Below are positions 7,935 through 16,031 of a DNA stretch of 37,318 nucleotides, one piece after another. Origin of the DNA: Deltaproteobacteria bacterium. GTDB taxonomy: Bacteria > SAR324 > XYD2-FULL-50-16. How positions within the stretch are numbered: position 1 is the first letter of the stretch; each line of letters begins with the position of its first letter. The stretch lies in NCBI GenBank assembly GCA_018657625.1, contig JABHWU010000058.1, positions 1 to 37,318 on the forward strand. The letters run 5' to 3'. The position numbers and the translations under genes are program-made. The notes beneath the pieces are model-generated. The model made no database searches. It saw nothing but the letters and a program-made list of their open reading frames with translations, and was not told where the DNA came from.

Positions 7935-10900
7935 TCAATTTGTTCTATTTCTCAAGTTAAGTAGCGCATTGATATAACTTACCTGCAAATAACGTTTTTT
8001 GAACGCTTCATCATGTATTTTGTCTGTCGTCATCCGTAGATAATCATATGCCTGGTTTAAGATCTTTTCAGCAAGTGGGTCTTGTTTTATATATAGCGCA
8101 CGATAGCAGGTATAAAACATCCAAAGCGGTTTTTCTGTGCCACTTAAATTATCATTTGTTAGAAAATCCGCAATTTCCAAAGCGGTTTCATAGGCTTTAT
8201 GGTACTTTTCTGTAATTAAATGCACATTGCAAATCTCAGTTTTAGCTTCACTGGCAAGAATTTTCTGTCCGAGTTTTAATCTTAGCTTTAATGACTTCGA
8301 AAAAACATGGATGGCTTGGCGATACTTTTTTCGATTTAAGTATAGTTCTCCTAGACAAGAAAGTGCCATGGAGGCTTCACGTAAAGCAGAAATTCGATGT
8401 GCCTGTTTCAAAGCTAGCTTACACATAACAAGGTTTTCTGGCTCTCGATTGATCGTGTCTTCAACTTGTGCTTTCCGGGCTAAAGCCATACTTTCCAAGG
8501 CTTTATCTCCGATTTGTTTACTCAGTCTTAAACAAGCAGAAAGATTTTTCGAAACAATGGCGTAATCTTCATTGAGATTTGCCAGCATACTTAGACAGAA
8601 ACGAGAATAAAACTCTGAGGACCTGAATTGCAACTTTACAGACAGTTCCAAAGCTTTTTGATTAAATTCAAAAGATTTAAAATAGTCGTGTTGCATCCAG
8701 TAAACTTCCCCAAGATTTGCCATAGGAATGACTTGCTCTGCTACAGCATTCATATCCTCATAAATCGCCAGTGTATTTTTGTAAAAACTTTCTGCATTAA
8801 TATATTCTTCACGGTGAAAAGCTATTATGCCAAGGTTATTCATTGCATCTGCTTCACCGTTTGAGTAATTATTATTTCGAAAAATTTCAATAGCTTGTTC
8901 CAAATATGCTTTTGAAGTCGAATGATCTCCCTGAAAGTCATAGGTAATGCCGAGATTCAAATAAAGGTATCCAAGAATAATATTTAGGTTTCTGGAATGA
9001 TTTGGCAATTCTTCCGATTTTTTGATGCCCCTCTGAAGCACTTTCTGAGATTCCTTATATTCTCCCTGTCTCCATAAAGCCTTTCCGATCAATACAGTAC
9101 TTTCCAGTTCAAGTTCATCGTGTGTCTTGTCGAATGCCAGCTTTTTCGAGCGCTCGGCCGAGTGAATAGCATCTTGATACATTCCGGTCATTTCGAAAAA
9201 TTTTCCCTGTTTGAGAATTGCCCGACATATCATGATATCATCACTCATTTTCTCAGCCAATTGTATCATATTCTCAATATCATGTTTTTGTGCCAGACGT
9301 TTTCCCAGGAATTGATATATCTCTTCACGAATATTAAGTATATTATAATGGGTTTTAAAATCATTCTGATCGATTTTCTTTAACAAACGATCGATATTCT
9401 GAATGGCTTCATTCTGGGCAAATCTCTCAGTCGCTTTAATCACTTCGTCATACAAATATTTTACCAGTTCTTCCGTTTTCCCTTTACCGTCAATGTTATT
9501 GGGCAAAAAATCATAACCGTCGATAATATTTAACATCTGCATTTTGTTGGAAACCCCTAATTTGTTATAAATATGGGTGATATGGGTTTTTACAGTGCGC
9601 TCTTTGATATTGAGGGAATTGGCAATATCTTTGTTCGTTTTACCGGAAATAATATGGTGAATAACTTCATTTTCCCTCTTGGTAATATTGACCGAATCCA
9701 TGATTCGATTGCTTTTTTCAACTTCATGGCCACTGATTAGAATTCTGACATTTTCGTCAACAGCATTAGGGATCATCGAGATGGTGACATCCATTGAGAT
9801 TTCAACTTCATCAGATCGCTGGTAATACAACCGGGAGGTAAAATTGGATTTATCATATTTGGAGAGCTGATTGATTTCTTCTATCGTTACCAAAGCATTG
9901 AGGACAAGTTTTGAGAAGTGCAGATTGATTAGTTCATCGGCCTGATATCCGGTGATTTGAGTCGTTTTCTCATTAACGGCCTTAATGTTGTGAGTTAAAT
10001 CGATAATAACGATTGACTCCTTAACCATTATATTTTGAATGATTTTGGCTAAAATCAATTCATTCTCCTTATCTTTCTGCGCTTTCTTTTCCTGGGCTGA
10101 AAAATCGTTTTGCACTTTTAACATCGCAATGATGAATCCGACCATTCCCCAGTGCGAAAGATAAGCCACCTTTGGAACCAGTACCAGAATAGCTGATAAA
10201 TAAGCATTCAAAGAAAATATTAAAAATAAGCCAAGTCCTATCAGGAAGTATTTTGCACTTTGATCACCGCTTTTGGTTTTAATACTCGCATCAAACACAA
10301 GCGCTAAGTATGCAATTAACGCTAAGATTAATGTTACGAGTCGTATTGTCATTAACACCGGAAACAAATCAAATGAAATCCAATCAATTTGATGAAATAT
10401 TATATCAATGAAACAAATTAAGGTTGCAGCTATCGCAATGGTAAGAAAGACCCGAAATATTGTTTTTATAGAAGTCTTCCACCCATCGCCAAATAACTGC
10501 CAATAGGTTCCAAAGATAGCAACAGGCAAATAAAATATCGACAAAATCCAGATCTGGGTTGTTATTAGTGGGAAATTAAAAAACAGAGCTTTGGTGTAAG
10601 TATGGTACAGGATATCAATAGATAGACAAAAGGCTGTAAATGCAAAGAACAGATCCGTTTTGTGCAGAGAAAGTTTAAAATATTTGTAAATAAAGACGAT
10701 ACCTAGAAAAATAAAGAGTAGGCTCAGAATGAGTTCATCCGATTCTTTTTTAATAATATTGAAGCTTAAATAAACATCAGACGTCGGAAAAGTGTTTTTA
10801 TGGAATAGTTCCTTTCTCCGGGGGTATTCCCCGGGTCTCTCCAATTCCACAGATTCGATATAATCTTGATGACTATTTTTATTTTGATCAACCTGATCGG

Positions 10901-10997
10901 CATATAAAAATATGGCTACAGTGAATAATGCAAAGTATATCAAATATTTGCTTATATTACTTAAAATATCTCCAGATAGCTTTTTTGAGAAATTCAT
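7935..10997 (-). CDS. membrane-anchored PAS-LuxR-TPR transcriptional regulator
   Basis: This very large regulator (about 1020 residues) combines four parts. The N-terminus has one membrane segment (YLIYFALFTVAIFLY), an external loop of about 50 residues, then six to seven further membrane segments up to about residue 300. A PAS domain follows (about 320-435, with NEKTTQITGYQADELI). A LuxR-type helix-turn-helix is next (about 450-505: TKRENEVIHHIISGKTNKDI, then ERTVKTHITHIYNKLGV). The remainder is a TPR array (about 590-990, for example ANLGEVYWMQHDYFKSFEFN). I use the ATG at 10997 with GGAG just upstream; a GTG 15 bases earlier has no ribosome binding site. It would bind DNA while anchored in the membrane. 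Ligand and targets are unknown. Confidence 0.85.
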   Translation of the reverse strand: MNFSKKLSGDILSNISKYLIYFALFTVAIFLYADQVDQNKNSHQDYIESVELERPGEYPRRKELFHKNTFPTSDVYLSFNIIKKESDELILSLLFIFLGIVFIYKYFKLSLHKTDLFFAFTAFCLSIDILYHTYTKALFFNFPLITTQIWILSIFYLPVAIFGTYWQLFGDGWKTSIKTIFRVFLTIAIAATLICFIDIIFHQIDWISFDLFPVLMTIRLVTLILALIAYLALVFDASIKTKSGDQSAKYFLIGLGLFLIFSLNAYLSAILVLVPKVAYLSHWGMVGFIIAMLKVQNDFSAQEKKAQKDKENELILAKIIQNIMVKESIVIIDLTHNIKAVNEKTTQITGYQADELINLHFSKLVLNALVTIEEINQLSKYDKSNFTSRLYYQRSDEVEISMDVTISMIPNAVDENVRILISGHEVEKSNRIMDSVNITKRENEVIHHIISGKTNKDIANSLNIKERTVKTHITHIYNKLGVSNKMQMLNIIDGYDFLPNNIDGKGKTEELVKYLYDEVIKATERFAQNEAIQNIDRLLKKIDQNDFKTHYNILNIREEIYQFLGKRLAQKHDIENMIQLAEKMSDDIMICRAILKQGKFFEMTGMYQDAIHSAERSKKLAFDKTHDELELESTVLIGKALWRQGEYKESQKVLQRGIKKSEELPNHSRNLNIILGYLYLNLGITYDFQGDHSTSKAYLEQAIEIFRNNNYSNGEADAMNNLGIIAFHREEYINAESFYKNTLAIYEDMNAVAEQVIPMANLGEVYWMQHDYFKSFEFNQKALELSVKLQFRSSEFYSRFCLSMLANLNEDYAIVSKNLSACLRLSKQIGDKALESMALARKAQVEDTINREPENLVMCKLALKQAHRISALREASMALSCLGELYLNRKKYRQAIHVFSKSLKLRLKLGQKILASEAKTEICNVHLITEKYHKAYETALEIADFLTNDNLSGTEKPLWMFYTCYRALYIKQDPLAEKILNQAYDYLRMTTDKIHDEAFKKRYLQVSYINALLNLRNRTN

Positions 10998-11049
10998 TTT
11001 CTCCGTCGACACTTGTTATTATTTTAAAGTCTTTAGCACAAGGGGACGT

Positions 11050-11073
11050 TGTTGACATGTTGAAATGTTGACA
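11050..11073. promoter_or_regulatory. three tandem octamers upstream of the LuxR-TPR gene
   Basis: TGTTGACA, TGTTGAAA and TGTTGACA follow each other without gaps, 53-76 bases upstream of the regulator's start codon. Regular 8-bp iteration suggests an operator, perhaps for autoregulation. The outer two copies also contain TTGACA, but on the plus strand, away from the gene. Confidence 0.35.
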
Positions 11074-11106
11074 CTATCCCTGATGCCATAAACAAAGAAT
11101 CTTCGA

Positions 11107-11466
11107 TTATAATGTGATCACTTTATCTGCAAATTGCAGAGCAGATATAATATCTGGCATTGTGGTAGCAGTACCAACTTGTTTTTTATCCAGCAAGTCA
11201 TAATGATTCAAACAGGTCGTGCAAACTGTTAAAATGACACCTTCGGATTCTAAATTTTGTAATGCCTTAAGCGTTTTTGAACCCTCAGTAGTCAATTTGA
11301 CGGCACTATTAAGAAATAATAATTGCCATAGGTCTGAACCCATTTCTTTTAGATTTCCCAGAAAATTGGCCATCAATTTTAATCCTAATTCATCATCTCC
11401 CTGACCAATGCGATCATTACTGATTAAGATCAAGGTTTTTTGATTGTCTATTTGTTTGTGCTCCAT
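11107..11466 (-). CDS. YedF-like DsrE-family protein lacking the TusA domain
   Basis: The 119-residue product matches the C-terminal half of the selenium-metabolism-associated YedF family: LILISNDRIGQGDDELG, FLNSAVKLTTEGSKTL, VILTVCTTCLNHYDL and the closing ADKVITL. The N-terminal TusA/SirA-like domain normally fused to it is absent. I start at the ATG at 11466, which has AAAGGA upstream; the longer open frame runs back into the arginase gene without support. It is the last gene of the hexokinase-arginase transcription unit. The CTTC pair could bind or transfer sulfur or selenium (family-based inference). Confidence 0.75.
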   Translation of the reverse strand: MEHKQIDNQKTLILISNDRIGQGDDELGLKLMANFLGNLKEMGSDLWQLLFLNSAVKLTTEGSKTLKALQNLESEGVILTVCTTCLNHYDLLDKKQVGTATTMPDIISALQFADKVITL

Positions 11467-11569
11467 ATTGGATATCCTTTTTTTTATGGTATTTATCAAT
11501 TGAATTTTCCAATCATTTAGTTTTTCGCTTTTTTGATGTGTCAGGTTAGTACATACTTTAGAAAAAATT

Positions 11570-12406
11570 TTATAAAAACCCACTGGTTTCCAGTAGTTCT
11601 CCAATATCAGCCAGTCCGGAGTTTCCGTCCGGTGAGAATTCAACAATGCTAAAGCCAGCGATTGTAAAACTGTTTTTCAAAGTTGAAATTGTTTTTATTA
11701 ATGTTTCTAGAGATAATCCGTTTTTCGATGGATAATTAACATAAGGAAAACAGTCTGGATCAAGAACATCTAAATCAATATGAATATATAGATTTTTAAA
11801 CCCATGACTTTGGATAAGTTTGACCAGGCTTTCACTTTCCCTGGTTAATTGAGAAACTGAAAAATTTTGGATCGTTTTTTCTAATAGAAACTCTTTTTCA
11901 GCAGGATCATAATCCCGTCCCCCTACAAGAATTACCTGCTTAGGGGAAATATTGGTAAAGCAGGAATCAATGATTTTTTTGTTTCCATCACCAAGTAATG
12001 ACCTGAGCGGCATCCCATGAAAATGATGGCTTAAAGAATCTTCAGGAATATTCAAATCTCCATGGGCATCAAACCAGATAACGGCTAAATCCTTTGAATA
12101 TTGTTGATTTAGAAAGGAGACCGGGGCAAGTTCGACTCCGCAATCACCACCAATGGTTAATATTCTATTCGGATTTGTTCTCTCAAGGATATGACAGGCT
12201 TTCTGAAGTTGTTCAGTGATTGCTGAATAGGCATAAATCCCGTTTTGGATTTCATTTGTTGACTGAGCATTGACAGGTACTTCATTAAAATTTAATCGAG
12301 TCCTAAAATGATCAGCAATCATTTTTGCCCCATAAAATAACCCCTTCGAATTCCCACTTCCCTGCCACTGAGGAAATAATAGGTTAAGATCTTTTAACTG
12401 AGTCAT
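11570..12406 (-). CDS. arginase/agmatinase-family hydrolase with a Cys metal ligand
   Basis: The 278-residue protein has the ureohydrolase motifs in order: GGDCG (86-90), WFDAHGDLN (D113, H115, D117), HIDLDVLDP (D211, D213, D216) and VEF (E256). The family uses two Mn ions to hydrolyse C-N bonds of guanidino or related substrates. The first motif is normally GGDH; here C89 replaces the histidine ligand, a variant seen in divergent arginase-family members of uncertain substrate. The ATG has AGGA 8 bases upstream, within the end of the hexokinase gene (5-base gap), so they are cotranscribed. I would not call it arginase proper. Confidence 0.85.
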   Translation of the reverse strand: MTQLKDLNLLFPQWQGSGNSKGLFYGAKMIADHFRTRLNFNEVPVNAQSTNEIQNGIYAYSAITEQLQKACHILERTNPNRILTIGGDCGVELAPVSFLNQQYSKDLAVIWFDAHGDLNIPEDSLSHHFHGMPLRSLLGDGNKKIIDSCFTNISPKQVILVGGRDYDPAEKEFLLEKTIQNFSVSQLTRESESLVKLIQSHGFKNLYIHIDLDVLDPDCFPYVNYPSKNGLSLETLIKTISTLKNSFTIAGFSIVEFSPDGNSGLADIGELLETSGFL

Positions 12407-12411
12407 AATGG

Positions 12412-13707
12412 TTATCCTATCAATCCCGCAATAGCAGCCCCGATGATCGGAGAGTTATCAACCTGGATAATTCGATAAAATATGTCATAGGGATCTAGAA
12501 TTTCTACCAGATAGGTTTCTGTTAGCAGTGAAAAACCGGCAGTTTTATGATAAGTTGAACCGTCGATATTGATACAGATTGGATGCAATGGAGATTTTCC
12601 TGTTCCTGATTTTATTATCGCTGAAGCAATATTAATGGCAGTAAGTTTCGCCGCACGTTTAAGATAACCATTAATAATGTAGTATAATAGGGTTAAGTCT
12701 GTATCATTAAAATCATTAGATTTAAACGGGGATTCTGGATGATGTGGGTTTTCAATGAATCTACTGATATCAATCGTTTCAAGAGGCAGAATTTTTTCAA
12801 GAAATTGCTTTGCAGATGGGGAAAACAACTGGTCTTTAGCGGCTGTTTGGATAACGGTTGAAATGATCGCCCCCAGATAGCAGCCGGAAATCATTTTTTC
12901 AAAAATATGCTGTGAGGGATTATTGGTGGATGCATCAAATTGTTTGTCCAGTTTGCTTCTTGGAGATTTTTTAAAACCACCGGATTCCACGTTGATGGCT
13001 TGAACACCTTCTGTTAGTTCAATTTTACCAATATTATTGTTATTTTCCAGATAGGCGGTATTGGTTCCGGTTCCCAGAATAAAACCGATATATCCATCAT
13101 ATTGATGTTGTTTCCCTTTTGCCATGCCTGCCAGCAATGTTGCCACCGTGTCATTTAAGATGATAATTTTTTTATTTGGATGTCCATTTTCAGCCAGGGA
13201 GTTCGCTAGGCCTTTTCCAATATACTTACCAACTACATCCGGAACCTTAATCTCTTTTGTCCAATGAAGTAGTTTGCCATCTTTTTCCGGTGTGATTTCT
13301 ACTGGATAAGAAAAGCAGAAACCGATATCGTCGGAAAGCCGGATCAAAGGTTTCAGAAAATCACAAAAAACATCATAAAACTGAGCTTCAGAAAGTGTTT
13401 CGTGGGTACCTGGCATCTCTCTTTTTGAAAGGTGTTTAATGATTATTTCACCTTGATTTGAAAATGTAACCAGGCAGGCTCTGAGGTTGGTGCCTCCGGC
13501 ATCCAGTACAATGACCGGTGTATCAAAAGGCAATGGTTTATCGATTCCGATGTAGGCAGGAAGCATCGGCAAAGAGGAGTCTTTCCCATTTAATCCCTTT
13601 CTCATTTCATCCAGAAAATCATCGATGACAGAAGCGGAATTAATACAGCTACTATCGATTCCGTATTTGGTTAGAAAACTTTGGGAAATCTTCTTAAGAT
13701 CGTTCAT
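12412..13707 (-). CDS. hexokinase of the eukaryotic-type family
   Basis: The 431-residue enzyme should phosphorylate glucose or another hexose with ATP. Motifs typical of the hexokinase (not ROK or Glk) family are visible: VLDAGGTNLRACLV (phosphate 1), CFSYPVEIT with LLHWTKEIKVP (sugar binding), LNDTVATLLAG with the catalytic Asp, GTGTNTAYLE (phosphate 2), and NVESGGF. It is shorter than the 460-residue single-unit yeast type but complete at both ends. No clear ribosome binding site precedes the ATG. It heads a minus-strand unit with the arginase-family and YedF-like genes, an unusual partnership with no obvious metabolic logic. Confidence 0.85.
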   Translation of the reverse strand: MNDLKKISQSFLTKYGIDSSCINSASVIDDFLDEMRKGLNGKDSSLPMLPAYIGIDKPLPFDTPVIVLDAGGTNLRACLVTFSNQGEIIIKHLSKREMPGTHETLSEAQFYDVFCDFLKPLIRLSDDIGFCFSYPVEITPEKDGKLLHWTKEIKVPDVVGKYIGKGLANSLAENGHPNKKIIILNDTVATLLAGMAKGKQHQYDGYIGFILGTGTNTAYLENNNNIGKIELTEGVQAINVESGGFKKSPRSKLDKQFDASTNNPSQHIFEKMISGCYLGAIISTVIQTAAKDQLFSPSAKQFLEKILPLETIDISRFIENPHHPESPFKSNDFNDTDLTLLYYIINGYLKRAAKLTAINIASAIIKSGTGKSPLHPICINIDGSTYHKTAGFSLLTETYLVEILDPYDIFYRIIQVDNSPIIGAAIAGLIG

Positions 13708-13852
13708 AACTTAATTTGGTATTTGGATGTGATTGAAACTATCAACGGCCACAGCCCACTATAAAGAAGAGAAGAACCGGTGTATATGAATTCTTTTGGA
13801 TAATGATTTTCACTATCCTATTGTCATTTTCTTTTAGTTAAATTAAATTTAT

Positions 13853-14251
13853 TCAGGTTGAAAATCTGACACTTTCTTCCATTTCTTTGAGAGATTTTTG
13901 CAACTTGAACGCTACTTGCTTACGGATTGCTACTTCTTTTTCTAGTTTGTTTTGCTTGTTACTTAGAATCAATATTTGTTTATCCCGATATCTTCTAAAC
14001 AAATTTATGGCTATAATTCCTATGAGAAAAAAACCCATGGGTTTTGTTTTTTCCGTAACAAGAACATATACACCTCCGTGGCTTGCATTCCATAACCGCG
14101 TTGTTTCTATCTCTTTAAAAAATGATTGCCCGATACTGGTAACAATTCTATTTGAGTATTCGTTTGATATATAAATATTCCAGGTAAGAGAGCAGAAGAC
14201 TATCATAGCCCAAGAAAATCCAATCCCCATAAAATATTTCTTATTTCCCAT
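13853..14251 (-). pseudogene. remnant of a Tll0287/DUF3365-type membrane sensor
   Basis: The 132-codon frame begins like sensor kinases with a Tll0287-like domain: a membrane segment (GFSWAMIVFCSLTWNIYI), then TTRLWNASHGGVYVLVTEKT. The domain normally continues for about 100 more residues, but here it jumps directly to the second membrane segment (PMGFFLIGIIAINLF) and a coiled coil (KQNKLEKEVAIRKQVAFKLQ), ending 15 residues later with no kinase domains. This looks like an internal deletion plus a 3' truncation. The frame is still open, so a short membrane protein could be made. A response-regulator fragment lies just upstream. Confidence 0.65.
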
Positions 14252-14333
14252 TTAATAACTCTTTTTTACATATTTGAGTCTTATTAGTTTTTCTCATAAG
14301 ATATTTTTAATTTCTGCGTCTAAAACCAACTTT

Positions 14334-14408
14334 CTACTGGTTTAAACATTTAATTTTATCAATTAATTCATCTTTAGTAAATGGCATAAGCAAGTATTGC
14401 TTTATAAC
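14334..14408 (-). pseudogene. C-terminal fragment of a response-regulator receiver domain
   Basis: About 24 codons, closed by TAG, translate to VIKQYLLMPFTKDELIDKIK followed by CLNQ. This resembles the last helix of a receiver domain (typically KPF..DEL..KI), with Met in place of the conserved Lys. A stop codon lies immediately upstream and the frame runs into a palindromic element. It is probably the stump of the regulator that partnered the truncated sensor at 13853-14251. Confidence 0.5.
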
Positions 14409-14471
14409 TTAAGCGTCGAGAGTTCTTATAAGTTACTGACAACTGAGAATTTTAGACGCTCAAGTTTATAA
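14401..14471. repeat. palindromic element disrupting the receiver fragment
   Basis: TTTATAACTTAAGCGTC (14401-14417) is inverted, with one indel and one or two mismatches, as GACGCTCAAGTTTATAAC (from 14455). A wider 10-bp perfect inverted pair, GCGTCTAAAA at 14316-14325 and TTTTAGACGC at 14450-14459, overlaps it. The layout suggests a small foldback element. The remaining gap, 14472-14717, shows no gene, only AT-rich sequence; a weak GGC/GCC stem followed by six T on the minus strand near 14660-14700 may end the S8 peptidase transcript. Confidence 0.45.
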
Positions 14472-14717
14472 CTTTTTATCGAAATAGAATTATATTATAA
14501 ACTAACCTTGTCTTCAATCATACTACTTTAAATATTTACCGATAAAAGCTTATTTTATTCTCGAAACCGGCCAACGAAATAGTTTCTTATTTCATGTAAA
14601 CCCATTCCAATGATTTAAAAAAATTCGGAAAACTTATGATATATTCAAAGAAACAATAATCAGAAAAACACTCAATCTAAAAAAGGCAATGATTAATAAA
14701 ATTAGCCCTCATTATTA

Positions 14718-15998
14718 TTATCGATTTTGAAATATGGTAGGAGATTCCAAAATTTTAAAATAATGCTTCAAGGTTGGAACAATATCTTTCAGAACTAATT
14801 CCTTATTGTCTGCGATTAATAATGCCACCAACCCACTAATGATAGCTGCTGAAGCAGAAGTGCCGGAAAATTGAACATATGGCCGTGTTTTAACTACAGA
14901 AGTGGTCCAAATCTTAAGGCCTAAGGTATAGACATTAACGTACTTACCATAATTACTAAATTGAAGTCTTTGGTTGGATAGGTTACTGGAACCGACAATT
15001 ATAGCATCTTCAATACCTGTTTCGTTTTGTTTATCATTAAGCGGCTTACCTTGATTTCCTGCGGCGAAGATAACAGCGGTCCCCTTACCACTTCTTCCGG
15101 TCCGAATCAGATCGTTGACCACTGTTTCAACCGGTTCCAATAAAAAAGGTAAAAGCCAGCTACAATTAATAACATCAGCCTTGGCCAACTTGGCCAGATA
15201 AAAACTGAGTATCGTTTTTGAAGTCCAGGTATCAGTGTGTCGAATGGCAATTAAACTGGATTCAGGTGCAATACCGTCTGTGCCAATTTCATTGTGTTGG
15301 GCAAATATTATACCCATTACCTGTGTGCCATGATTATCGATCTTAGTCTTGGGTGAGACCTCCAGAGTCATGGTTTCGATATCATAACTAAAATCAGTCT
15401 TGGTGGATTGAAGATCTTCATGACCAAGGTCGAAACCATCATCAATGATAGCAATTTTAACCCCTTTGCCTTTGGTTTTTTCCCAAAAATGGTCGATATT
15501 CAGTTTAGAAATATAATGGTTTTTATTGTCTTTATTCCTCAAGTGGCTGTTCCTGACTGTTTTCTGCAGGAGATCAGGTTGTATTTGTAAAATTATTGTT
15601 GATTTACTTAATTGCTTAATAACTTCAGCGATTTCATTCACGGAGTTAATGTCAATCACAAAGTAAGCACCTTTCTCCATTCGATAGAGTTCAGTAACCT
15701 TCAATAAAGATGGATGCAGGTTTCTAATTTGCTGTTTAGTGGTGGTCAAAGTGGTTTTTACAACGATTCGATTCGTTAATCGGAAACGGTGGCTATTTTT
15801 TATTTGGTAGTCATTATCCTTTATTTTTTCAAGTATGATGGTTTGCCCATAGTTGGAAAAGGAAATGGGAATCGCAGAAAGAGAGAGAGCAAATCCAAAA
15901 GCAGACACAATATTAAGTAACACTACCAGAATTAACGGTCGATATATAAAAAGATACCGCTTCAATGTATTTATTAAAAAAAAGTTCGTCGTTATCAC
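14718..15998 (-). CDS. S8 (subtilisin-like) serine peptidase, exported
   Basis: The 426-residue protease has a complete catalytic set: D186 (AIIDDGFD), H223 (DNHGTQV), oxyanion N315 (AAGNQG) and S381 (FSGTSASAA). An N-terminal hydrophobic segment (about 21-43) exports it, and residues about 50-150 look like an inhibitor-type propeptide. The predicted start is GTG; no in-frame ATG lies nearby and the ribosome binding site is weak. It is third in a unit with the TIGR03032 and FN3-like genes (33-base gap), so it may process surface proteins or peptides made from the same operon (inference). Confidence 0.9.
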   Translation of the reverse strand: MITTNFFLINTLKRYLFIYRPLILVVLLNIVSAFGFALSLSAIPISFSNYGQTIILEKIKDNDYQIKNSHRFRLTNRIVVKTTLTTTKQQIRNLHPSLLKVTELYRMEKGAYFVIDINSVNEIAEVIKQLSKSTIILQIQPDLLQKTVRNSHLRNKDNKNHYISKLNIDHFWEKTKGKGVKIAIIDDGFDLGHEDLQSTKTDFSYDIETMTLEVSPKTKIDNHGTQVMGIIFAQHNEIGTDGIAPESSLIAIRHTDTWTSKTILSFYLAKLAKADVINCSWLLPFLLEPVETVVNDLIRTGRSGKGTAVIFAAGNQGKPLNDKQNETGIEDAIIVGSSNLSNQRLQFSNYGKYVNVYTLGLKIWTTSVVKTRPYVQFSGTSASAAIISGLVALLIADNKELVLKDIVPTLKHYFKILESPTIFQNR

Positions 15999-16031
15999 TA
16001 CATACTCTGTGGTTCAGTAATTGTGACCATA

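Noticed and set aside
11466..11646. 60-codon N-terminal extension of the YedF-like protein
   Set aside because: It overlaps the arginase gene and bears no TusA signature; the ATG at 11466 has a ribosome binding site.
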